Assembly (NCBI GenBank): GCA_016709385.1
Contig: JADJMW010000022.1
Span: 558,001 to 622,000, forward strand
Direction: 5' to 3'
Source: Candidatus Rubrivivax defluviihabitans
GTDB lineage: Bacteria; Pseudomonadota; Gammaproteobacteria; Burkholderiales; Burkholderiaceae_C
Length of the DNA: 64,000 nt
The position numbers and the translations under genes are program-made. Shown here piece after piece: positions 8,367-16,239 of the stretch (position 1 is the first letter of the stretch; the number at the start of each line of letters is the position of its first letter). The notes beneath the pieces were generated by a model that ran no database searches, had not been told where the DNA came from, and worked only from the letters and a program-made list of their open reading frames with translations.

Positions 8367-9641
8367 TCAGTCCCGGCGCCCGAACCCCGGTTCCACGCGC
8401 AGCCACGCCGCGGCAGCGAACGAAGGCAGGGTGGCCACGCAGGTCCAGACGAAAAACCACGTGTAGCCCAGCCGTTCCTGCAGCCAGCCGGCACCCATGC
8501 CGGGCAGCATCATGCCCAGGGCCATGAAGCCAGTGCACAGCGCGTAATGCGCGGTCTTGTGCACGGCCGAGCCGTCGGCGCCGCCGGCCACCATGAGCAT
8601 GAAGACCATGTAGGCGGTGAATCCCAGGCCGTAGCCGAACTGCTCCAGCGCCACCGCCGCGCTCACCAGCGCCAGGCTTTCGGGCTGCCACAGCGCCAGC
8701 GCCACGAAGACGGTATTGGGCAGGTGCATGCACAGCACCAGCGGCCACAGCAGCCGCTGCAGGCCGTGGCGTGAAACGAGCCAGCCGCCGAGCAGGCCGC
8801 CGGCGGTGAGCGCGGCCACGCCCACGGTGCCGTAGGCCACGCCCACGTCCTGCGTGCGCAGGCCCAGGCCGCCGGCCGCGCGCGGGTCCAGCATGAAGGG
8901 CGTGACCAGCTTCAGCAGCTGCGCTTCGGCAAAGCGGTACAGCAGCAGGAAGGCCAGGATGCGCCCGATGTCCGGCTGGCGGAAGAAGGCCAGGAAGACG
9001 GCCACGAAGTCGGCGCGGAAGTTGGCCGAGCGCGGCGCCGCCACGTCGGCCGCCGGTCGCGGCAGCACCCCCGCGTGGTACAGCCCGGCCAGCACGAACA
9101 ACCCGGCCAGCAGCCAGAACACCTGCGCCCACGCCGCCGCCGGCGTGCCGCTGCGTTCCTGCAGCCAGCCCGCCAGCACCACCAGCCCGCCCTGGCCGGC
9201 GATCATCGACAAGCGGTAGAAGGTGCTGCGCACGCCCACGAACGCGGCCTGGGCGCGCTGCGGCAGCGCCAGCATGTAGAAGCCGTCGGCGGCGATGTCG
9301 TGCGTGGCCGAGGCGAAGGCCATCAGCCACAGCACGGCCAGCGTGAGCTGCAGGAATTTCGGCGCCGGCAGCGCCAGCGCCACCATCGCCAGCGCCGCCC
9401 CCAGCGTGAACTGCAGCGCCACGATCCAGCGCCGCTTGCGGCCCAGCAGGTCGACCAGCGGGCTCCACAGCGGCTTGATCACCCACGGCAGGTAGAGCCA
9501 GCTCGTATAGAGCGCGATCTCGGTATTGGAGACGCCGAGGTTCTTGTACATCACCACCGCCAGCGTCATGACCACCACGTAGGGCAGGCCCTGGCTGAAG
9601 TAGAGCGTGGGGATCCAGCGCCAGGGGCGGGCGATGTGCAT
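8367..9641 (-). CDS. MFS transporter of the AmpG (PAT) type
   Basis: 424 residues with about twelve hydrophobic helices. The opening YFSQGLPYVVVMTLAVVMY, followed by a loop carrying PWVIKPLWSPLVD and LLGRKRRW, is the typical N-terminal signature of AmpG-like permeases. These import muropeptides (GlcNAc-anhydro-MurNAc peptides) from the periplasm for cell-wall recycling or, in distant members, acetyl-CoA or siderophores. No ampD or ampC partner lies beside it, so the substrate is only inferred. The start is placed at the ATG giving MHIARPWRW. It is divergent from the TonB-dependent receptor, with 183 bases between the two starts. Confidence 0.8.
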   Translation of the reverse strand: MHIARPWRWIPTLYFSQGLPYVVVMTLAVVMYKNLGVSNTEIALYTSWLYLPWVIKPLWSPLVDLLGRKRRWIVALQFTLGAALAMVALALPAPKFLQLTLAVLWLMAFASATHDIAADGFYMLALPQRAQAAFVGVRSTFYRLSMIAGQGGLVVLAGWLQERSGTPAAAWAQVFWLLAGLFVLAGLYHAGVLPRPAADVAAPRSANFRADFVAVFLAFFRQPDIGRILAFLLLYRFAEAQLLKLVTPFMLDPRAAGGLGLRTQDVGVAYGTVGVAALTAGGLLGGWLVSRHGLQRLLWPLVLCMHLPNTVFVALALWQPESLALVSAAVALEQFGYGLGFTAYMVFMLMVAGGADGSAVHKTAHYALCTGFMALGMMLPGMGAGWLQERLGYTWFFVWTCVATLPSFAAAAWLRVEPGFGRRD

Positions 9642-9824
9642 GAAGCGGCGGCGGGGACGGAGGCGGTGGCAGGCAGGCGCCGGCGCGATGTTCACACGGT
9701 TCCGAGTGACCGCGGCGGTGTGCAAGCCTTGGTAATCCCGGATGGGCTGGCTCAGGGGGTGCCGCCAAAAATGGCGAAAACACCAATAGCGGCCAAGCCG
9801 GCCGCACCCAACGAGGGCCCGTCG

Positions 9825-12581
9825 ATGAAACTCAGACTCCTGATCGGCAGCCTGGCGCTGCTGGGCCTGGCCACGCAGGCCTTGGCGCAGACGGCCGAGC
9901 AGCGCGTCACCATCACCGGCTCCAGCATCAAGCGCATCCAGACCGAGGGCGCGCTGCCGGTGCAGACCGTCACGCGCGAGCAGATCGAGCGCGCCGGCTT
10001 CGTCAGCGCCGAACAGCTGCTGATGCACATCAGCGCCAACGGCACCGGCGCCGACAACCTGTCGTCCAACGTCGGCATCCAGCTCGGCACCACCGACCGC
10101 AACAACAACGGCAACAGCAGCGCCAACCTGCGCGGCCTGGGCGCCAACAATACGCTGGTGCTGCTGAACGGCCGCCGCGTCCCCACGCACGGCGCCAAGG
10201 GCAACGCGGTCGACCTGAATTCGATTCCGCTGGGCGCCATCGAGCGCGTGGAAATCCTCAAGGACGGCGCCTCGGCCATCTACGGCACCGACGCCATCGG
10301 CGGCGTCGTCAATTTCATCCTGCGCAAGGAGGTCGCCGGCTTCGAGGCCACCGGCTTTGCCGACGTGACCCAGGAAGGCGGCGGCCACATCTACCGCGGC
10401 CAGCTGCTCGGCGGCTGGGGCGACCTCTCGAGCGACGGCTTCAACGTCATGGCCGCGCTCACGCTGGACCGGCAGAACGCCCTGGACGGCGACGACCGCG
10501 ACTTCTCCAACGGCTTCCAGCCCGAACGCGGGCTCTCGCCCGACACCGCCGGCACGCCCTTCGCCACCCAGACCGGCGCGTCCGGCACCGCCCTCGGCTC
10601 CACCTTCACGCTGCCGGCCACCGGCGCGCAGACCTACAACCGCGCCAACCTGCTGAGCTTCCAGGACCAGTGCGACCTCTTGCCCGGCATGTCGCAATAC
10701 CAGTCGGAACTGTGGGCCAACCCGGGTTTCCGCTACGCCTGCGCCTACGACTACGGCGGCTCGGCGCTGCTGATCCAGCCGGTGGAACGCGCCAACCTGG
10801 TGGCGCGCGGCACGCTGATGCTGGACAACTCGCATGCGGTCTTCGCCGAATTCACCGGCTCGCGCACCACCGCCACCAAGCAGTTCGAGCCCTACCAGAT
10901 CACCACCACGGGCAGCATCGCCGCCGCCCAGTACCCGGTGGGCGGGCCGTACTACCAGGACCTCTCGGCCATCATCCCCAGCTTCGACGCCACGAAGAAG
11001 ATCGCCTACCGCTACCGCTGCGTCATCTGCGGCGGCCGCACCATCGAGACCACCACCGACGCCTACCGCCTGCTGCTGGGCGCCGAGGGCGTGGTCTTCG
11101 GCGACTGGGACTACACGCTGGGCCTGTCCACGGCGCAGAGCGAGGCCGAATCCACCCTGGGCCCGGGCTACCTGTTCACCGACGCCATGGTGGCGGCGCT
11201 GGGCAGCGGCCTCGTCAACCCCTGGCTGCTGCCGGGGCAGGTGCAGACGCCCGAGGCGCTGGCGCTGATGCGCAATGCCAGCGCCGAAGGCACGCGGCTG
11301 TTCGACGGCCGCTCCACGCTGGTGCAGTTCGACGGCACGCTCTCGGGCGAACTCATGAAACTGCCCGCGGGCGCCCTCACCGGCGCCTTGGGCTTCGACC
11401 TGCGCCGGGAGAGCTACCGCTTCAGCGATGGCTCGCGTACCACGCGGCCGGTCTACCAGGCGCCGTTCGACGCCGAATTCCCCGAGGTCTCGCGCGACGT
11501 CACGGCTGTTTTCGCCGAACTGGCGGTGCCGCTGGCAAGGAACCTGGAAGCCACGCTGGCGCTGCGCAGCGACCACTACAGCGACTTCGGTACCACCACC
11601 AACCCCAAGCTGGCGCTGCGCTGGACGCCGGTGGAGCAGTTGCTGCTGCGGGGTTCCTACAACACCGGCTTTCGCGCGCCCAGCTTCTTCCAGCTCTACG
11701 GCGCCGAGGCCGAGGCGCCGATGCCGGGCAATATCGCCGACCCGGTGCTGTGCCCCGACGGCCCCACCGCCCCCAACGCCGACCTGTCCGTGTGCGCGAT
11801 CCGGCCGCTGGCGCGCCAGGGCGGCAACCCCGGCCTGCAGCCCGAGACGTCCAGCCAGTGGTCGGTGGGTTTCGTGGCCGCACCGGCGCCGTGGGTGAGC
11901 TTCAGCGTCGACCTGTGGGAGATCCAGCGCGACGACCTCATCGTCGAGCTGCGCCCGCAGGAAGTGGTCGACAACTACACCACCTTCCCGAATGCGCTGG
12001 TGCGCGGCACCGACGGCCGGCTCGACGGCCCGGGCGGCTATATCCGCGCCGGCTTCATCAACGCCGACGGCGACATCACGCGCGGCATGGACGTGAACCT
12101 GTCGCTCAACGGCGTGATCGCCGGCGCGCGCTGGACCGTGGTCATGGACGGCACCTATATCGACAGCCACCGTGCGCGCATCTTCTCCGACCAGCCCTAC
12201 GTGGAAACCGTGGGCGAATGGGATTCGCGCGACCTGTTCGTGGAGTGGAAGCACGAACTCGCCGTCAACTATTTCCGCGGCCCCTGGGTGGGCAGCTTCT
12301 CGCAGAGCTATGTCAGCGGCTACAAGGACGAAGTGCCGGCGGGCGTGGTGCCGCCGGGCTTCAAGGCCGACGTCGACAGCTATACCGTCTACAACATATC
12401 GGCCACCTACAACGGCGTGCCCAACCTGAGCCTCACCGCCGGCATCAAGAACCTGTTCGGGCAGGACCCGCCCTTCACCGCGCACAACCTGGACTTCGCC
12501 GCCGGCGCCGGCTGGGACCCGCGCGTGGCCGACCCGCGCGGCCGCGCCTTCACGCTGCGCGTGAATTACAAGTTCTTCTGA
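9825..12581 (+). CDS. TonB-dependent outer-membrane receptor
   Basis: 918 residues. A clear signal peptide (MKLRLLIGSLALLGLATQALA) decides the start, although an in-frame ATG lies 54 bases upstream. The mature N-terminus carries a TonB-box-like RVTITGSSIKR. The plug domain follows (residues ~40-180, including GLGANNTLVLLNGRRVP and ILKDGASAIYGTDAIGGVVNFIL), then the beta-barrel, ending in RVNYKFF with the usual terminal aromatic residue. It belongs to the large plug/barrel receptors common in Xanthomonadales and Burkholderiales. The ligand is unknown and no siderophore or glycan genes adjoin it. A Cys pair in RCVICGGR (about residues 398-401) is a minor oddity. Confidence 0.88.
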   Translation: MKLRLLIGSLALLGLATQALAQTAEQRVTITGSSIKRIQTEGALPVQTVTREQIERAGFVSAEQLLMHISANGTGADNLSSNVGIQLGTTDRNNNGNSSANLRGLGANNTLVLLNGRRVPTHGAKGNAVDLNSIPLGAIERVEILKDGASAIYGTDAIGGVVNFILRKEVAGFEATGFADVTQEGGGHIYRGQLLGGWGDLSSDGFNVMAALTLDRQNALDGDDRDFSNGFQPERGLSPDTAGTPFATQTGASGTALGSTFTLPATGAQTYNRANLLSFQDQCDLLPGMSQYQSELWANPGFRYACAYDYGGSALLIQPVERANLVARGTLMLDNSHAVFAEFTGSRTTATKQFEPYQITTTGSIAAAQYPVGGPYYQDLSAIIPSFDATKKIAYRYRCVICGGRTIETTTDAYRLLLGAEGVVFGDWDYTLGLSTAQSEAESTLGPGYLFTDAMVAALGSGLVNPWLLPGQVQTPEALALMRNASAEGTRLFDGRSTLVQFDGTLSGELMKLPAGALTGALGFDLRRESYRFSDGSRTTRPVYQAPFDAEFPEVSRDVTAVFAELAVPLARNLEATLALRSDHYSDFGTTTNPKLALRWTPVEQLLLRGSYNTGFRAPSFFQLYGAEAEAPMPGNIADPVLCPDGPTAPNADLSVCAIRPLARQGGNPGLQPETSSQWSVGFVAAPAPWVSFSVDLWEIQRDDLIVELRPQEVVDNYTTFPNALVRGTDGRLDGPGGYIRAGFINADGDITRGMDVNLSLNGVIAGARWTVVMDGTYIDSHRARIFSDQPYVETVGEWDSRDLFVEWKHELAVNYFRGPWVGSFSQSYVSGYKDEVPAGVVPPGFKADVDSYTVYNISATYNGVPNLSLTAGIKNLFGQDPPFTAHNLDFAAGAGWDPRVADPRGRAFTLRVNYKFF

Positions 12582-12676
12582 ACGGCGGCGGGGCCGGGGC
12601 GGTGGCCGCAGGTGCAGCCGGCCCGCCACGCGCTGACGAAGACTGACGGGCGCCGGGCGCCCCGCACAATCGCGTC

Positions 12677-14239
12677 ATGCCGACCCTCGACTGGCTGAAC
12701 CGCGACACCGCTTTCCGCACCGCCGACCAGGTGCCCTACCGGCTGCTGCAGGCCGTTTCCTCGCATGGCGACGGCGATGCGCGCAACCTGCTGGTGCAGG
12801 GCGACAACCTGCAAGCGCTGAAGGCGCTGCTGCCGCTGTACCGGGCGCAGGTGAAGTGCATCTTCATCGACCCGCCCTACAACACCAAGAGCGCCTTCGA
12901 GCATTACGACGACAACCTGGAACACAGCCAGTGGCTGAGCATGATGCTGCCGCGGCTGCAGTTGCTGCGCGAATTCCTGCGTCCCGACGGCAGCATCTGG
13001 GTTCACCTTGATGACAACGAGGCGCACTACAACAAGGTGCTAATGGACGAAGTGTTTGGACGCAAGAGCTTTGTCGGTGACATCTGTTGGCAGAAGTCTT
13101 ACGCGGTACGAAGTAACGCTGAGTTTTTTTCGACTTCAATTGAACACCTGCTGGTGTATTGCGTAAGGCGCGACAAATTTCGCCTTGGCAAGTTCCCGCG
13201 CTCTGCTGAGCAACTCGCCCGATTCAGCAATCCCGATGGTGATTCACGTGGGGTATGGCAGTCCGTAACGATGACGATCAGCCTCATGTCAGGCGCCCGC
13301 GGTCGCCAATACGAGAAAACCGGGTCATCAGCAAACATCTACGAAGTCAGATCGCCGTCTGGCCGCGTCTTTATGCCACCTGCCCGTAGGTGCTGGAGTC
13401 GTTCGGTTGACGAGTTCTTGAGGCTCGATCGGGAGCGACGCATTTGGTGGGGCCCTGACGGAAGTAGTCCGCCGCGGATGAAGATGTTTCTGTCGGAGTC
13501 AGAGGACACCGTAATTCCCACAACACTCTGGGCATCAGGTGAGCAATTCGGCTTCAATCAGGATGGAATTCGCGAACTGCGAGCCCTCGGGACAGAGTTT
13601 CCTACGCCGAAGCCAGAGCGCCTATTGATGCAGGTGATTGGACTTGCAACTGACGCTAACGACCTCATCCTCGACTCCTTCCTCGGCAGCGGCACCACCG
13701 CCGCCGTGGCGCACAAGATGGGCCGGCGCTGGATCGGCATCGAGATGGGCGATCACGCCGTCACGCACTGCCTGCCGCGGCTGGAGAAGGTCATCGCGGG
13801 CGAGCAGGGGGGCATCAGCACGGCCGTGAACTGGCAAGGCGGCGGGGGTTTTCGCTTCATGCACCTGGGCGAACCGGTGTTCAGCGCCGACGGCCGCATC
13901 CACCCCGAAGTGCGCTTCGACGCGCTGGCCGCCTTCGTCTGGCAGCAGGAAACCCGCCAGGCTTATCTGCCGCCCGCACCGGGCGCCTTGGCGGGCACGC
14001 CGCTGATCGGCGTGTTTGAGGGCGTGGCGATCAACCTGCTCTACAACGGCATCCTGGGCGACCGCCGGCCCGAAAGCGGCAACGTGCTCACGCTGGCGGT
14101 GCTGCAGGCGCTCAAGGCCCTGGCTCCCCACGACGGGCCGCGCGTGGTCTACGGCGAAGCCTGCCGCCTGGGCGCGGCGCGGCTGGCCGCCGAAGGCATC
14201 GTCTTCCGGCAGATTCCCTACGAACTGGCGGCACGGTGA
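12677..14239 (+). CDS. Type III-like DNA adenine methyltransferase (Mod)
   Basis: 520 residues. The catalytic DPPY motif (residues 65-68, FIDPPYNT) precedes the SAM-binding motif DSFLGSGTTAAVAHKMGRRWIGIE (about residue 333), the beta-class order typical of type III Mod subunits that make N6-methyladenine. WVHLDDNEAHYNKVLMDEVFG after DPPY is also characteristic. The target-recognition region between them (about residues 120-330) is much less GC-rich than both flanks (13081-13140 has 26 G/C of 60, against 45 of 60 at 13681-13740) and uses codons foreign to its neighbours. This suggests replacement of the specificity domain by recombination. It is first gene of the mod-AlbA_2-res locus. Confidence 0.88.
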   Translation: MPTLDWLNRDTAFRTADQVPYRLLQAVSSHGDGDARNLLVQGDNLQALKALLPLYRAQVKCIFIDPPYNTKSAFEHYDDNLEHSQWLSMMLPRLQLLREFLRPDGSIWVHLDDNEAHYNKVLMDEVFGRKSFVGDICWQKSYAVRSNAEFFSTSIEHLLVYCVRRDKFRLGKFPRSAEQLARFSNPDGDSRGVWQSVTMTISLMSGARGRQYEKTGSSANIYEVRSPSGRVFMPPARRCWSRSVDEFLRLDRERRIWWGPDGSSPPRMKMFLSESEDTVIPTTLWASGEQFGFNQDGIRELRALGTEFPTPKPERLLMQVIGLATDANDLILDSFLGSGTTAAVAHKMGRRWIGIEMGDHAVTHCLPRLEKVIAGEQGGISTAVNWQGGGGFRFMHLGEPVFSADGRIHPEVRFDALAAFVWQQETRQAYLPPAPGALAGTPLIGVFEGVAINLLYNGILGDRRPESGNVLTLAVLQALKALAPHDGPRVVYGEACRLGAARLAAEGIVFRQIPYELAAR

Positions 14240-14246
14240 GCCGGCC

Positions 14247-15914
14247 ATGAACGCGCAAGAACTTCAACATCTGCTGCGCCAGCGGTTCCCGAAGGAAGAC
14301 GAGCGCTTCGAGTGGAAAGGCTGGCGCAATCTGCGGCACAACGTTTCCGGCAAGAAGGGCGAGGACCTGCTGTGCTACGTATCGGCGCTGGCCAACATGG
14401 ACGGCGGCTGCCTCGTCATCGGCGCCGAAGACGGCACGCTGGCACCCACCGGCGTGGCCGACACCGGCGACTACACGCCCGAGAACCTGCCGCACCGCTT
14501 GCTGGGCCGCTGCGCCAACCTGCCTTCGCTGGGATTGACCGTCGAGTTGCTGCGGGCCGAGGACACCGCGGCCGAGGTCTGGGTGCTGCATGTGCCTCGC
14601 CACGCCGCACGCAAGCCGGTCTACGCCCACGACGCCGCCTGGCAGCGCGACCACGACAAGCTCGTCCCGCTGCGCGAGGACCGGCTGGCTGCCATCCTGG
14701 CCGAGCCGCTGCAAGGTGAGGACTGGAGTGCGGCGGTGGTGCCGGCGGCCACCCTGGCCGATCTGGACCGCGAGGCGCTGGCCCTGGCGCGCGTGCAGTA
14801 CACACGCAAGCACTCCCGCGAACGCTGGGCCGCTGAAGTGCCGGGCTGGTCCGATGCGACCTTCCTCGACAAGGCGCGGTTGACGATCCACGGGCAGGTC
14901 ACGCGCGCCGCGCTGCTGCTCGTCGGCCGCGCCGAGAGCGCCGTGCTGCTGAACCCGCATCCGGCCGAGATCGTCTGGAAGCTGCCCGAGGAGCGGGTCG
15001 TGGAGCCCTTCCGTCCGCCCTGGCTTCTGGCGACGACGGCGGTCATGCAGCGCATTCGCAACCCCATCATCAAGCTGTTCCCGGAAACCCAGTTGGTGCC
15101 GGTGCAGGTACCGCGCTACGACACGCAGTTGGTGCTGGAGGCCCTGCACAACTGCATCGCGCACCAGGACTACGCGCGTTGCGAGCGCATCGTGGTGGAG
15201 GAGCGGGCGACACGGCTGCGCCTGGTCAACGCCGGGGGCTTCGTCGACGGCCGGCCAGAGGACTATTTCGGTGGCGGCCGCACGCCGCGACTGTACCGAA
15301 ACCTGTGGCTGGCCTCGGCGATGAACGAGATCGGGATGATCGACAAGGGCGGCTTCGGCATCAGCGACATGGTGCAGATCCAGCGCAAGCGTTTCCTGCC
15401 GTTGCCCGACTACCTGGGTTCGAGCCCGATCGAAACGGTCTTCAACGTCATGGGCCAGACGCTGAGCCTGGACTACAGCCGGCTGCTGATGGAGCAGCCA
15501 CAGATCGACCTGGCCACGGTCTTGTTGCTGGACCTCTTGCAGAAGGGGCACACGCTGTCTGCTGCACAAAGGCAGCAGTTGCGGCAGCGGGGCCTGATCG
15601 AGGGCCGCGGCACGCGCACCACGATCTCGGCCGGGGTGGCCGCCGCCACGGGGCGCGAGGCCGAGTACGTACACGCCAGCGGACTGGACAACGAGCACTT
15701 CCAGGCGCTGGTGCGCAAGATGCTGGCGCTGGGCCCGCAGCCGCGCGCCGCGATCAACCGGCTGTTGCTGGACAAACTTCCCGCCACCATCGTGGGCGAC
15801 GAGCGGCGGCGCGCCTACGTCAAGACGCTGCTGCAGGACATGGTCCGGCGAGGCGAGATCCAGAACGTCGGCGGTCAGACCAAGGCGGCTCGCTGGGGCT
15901 TGGTCAAGCGATGA
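14247..15914 (+). CDS. AlbA_2 / Schlafen-AAA (COG2865-like) ATP-binding protein
   Basis: 555 residues. The N-terminus (about 15-130) matches the AlbA_2/Schlafen AAA_4 domain: FEWKG, then LLCYVSALANMDGGCLVIGAEDG. The middle holds the ATPase-like part typical of COG2865 'RecG-like' regulators (YDTQLVLEALHNCIAHQDYA, VEERATRLRLVNAGGFVDG). The C-terminus has winged-helix character. It starts 7 bases after mod and lies between mod and res, so it very probably belongs to the restriction-modification operon. Such proteins recur in defence loci but their biochemical role is unsettled: regulator, nucleic-acid binding subunit or nuclease partner are all possible. GC content here matches the host, unlike the centre of mod. 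Confidence 0.75.
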   Translation: MNAQELQHLLRQRFPKEDERFEWKGWRNLRHNVSGKKGEDLLCYVSALANMDGGCLVIGAEDGTLAPTGVADTGDYTPENLPHRLLGRCANLPSLGLTVELLRAEDTAAEVWVLHVPRHAARKPVYAHDAAWQRDHDKLVPLREDRLAAILAEPLQGEDWSAAVVPAATLADLDREALALARVQYTRKHSRERWAAEVPGWSDATFLDKARLTIHGQVTRAALLLVGRAESAVLLNPHPAEIVWKLPEERVVEPFRPPWLLATTAVMQRIRNPIIKLFPETQLVPVQVPRYDTQLVLEALHNCIAHQDYARCERIVVEERATRLRLVNAGGFVDGRPEDYFGGGRTPRLYRNLWLASAMNEIGMIDKGGFGISDMVQIQRKRFLPLPDYLGSSPIETVFNVMGQTLSLDYSRLLMEQPQIDLATVLLLDLLQKGHTLSAAQRQQLRQRGLIEGRGTRTTISAGVAAATGREAEYVHASGLDNEHFQALVRKMLALGPQPRAAINRLLLDKLPATIVGDERRRAYVKTLLQDMVRRGEIQNVGGQTKAARWGLVKR

Positions 15915-16039
15915 GGCGGGGCCCGATCGTGGTGCCGCCTTTCACCAATCGTTGGGCCAAGCGTACAGAGTTTCGCCAATGGATGTCGCAAGTTATTGAT
16001 TTAAAAGAAGAACTTTGCTTCCAATCGATTTGCTCATGA
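15911..16039 (+). CDS. Possible 42-residue small protein in the restriction locus
   Basis: A short frame begins with an ATG overlapping the TGA of the AlbA_2 gene (ATGA), the coupling used elsewhere in this genome, and ends in a second TGA. It would encode a basic N-terminus (MRRGPIVVPPF) and a more AT-rich tail with DLKEELCFQ. No family is recognised. The overlap is the only positive evidence, so this may be non-coding spacer. Confidence 0.25.
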   Translation: MRRGPIVVPPFTNRWAKRTEFRQWMSQVIDLKEELCFQSICS

Positions 16040-16054
16040 CCAATCGGTACACCA

Positions 16055-16228
16055 ATGGCTGGCCCTGAGCCGCGTCCTGCGCATCGGCAGTGGGATTTGC
16101 TCCCCATTTGCTTCACGGCGGGACCGAACCCACGCTGGACGCCGGTCGAATACGGCAAGTTGTTGAATCCAAAAGACTTTGGTGTTCCGAATGCGACCGC
16201 TGCCGTCTTGCTCGTGACGTGCCTGTAA
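16055..16228 (+). CDS. Possible 57-residue small protein just upstream of res
   Basis: An ATG-started frame ends in TAA 11 bases before the res start. The peptide begins MAGPEPRPAHRQWDLL and contains PNPRWTPVEYGKLLNPKDFG, with a hydrophobic end. Composition is less GC-rich than neighbouring genes, as in the Mod centre. It could be a small partner protein, a remnant of an exchanged segment, or chance. With the preceding short frame it is all that fills the ~325-base gap between the AlbA_2 gene and res. Confidence 0.25.
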   Translation: MAGPEPRPAHRQWDLLPICFTAGPNPRWTPVEYGKLLNPKDFGVPNATAAVLLVTCL

Positions 16229-16239
16229 GTCGACACCCC

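Noticed and set aside
8367..12629. A 4.2-kb open frame on the minus strand running antisense through the TonB-dependent receptor into the AmpG-like gene
   Set aside because: Only the last third (from the ATG at 9641) has transporter sequence. The rest is low-complexity Arg/Ala/Gly/His-rich reading of the opposite strand, an effect of high GC.
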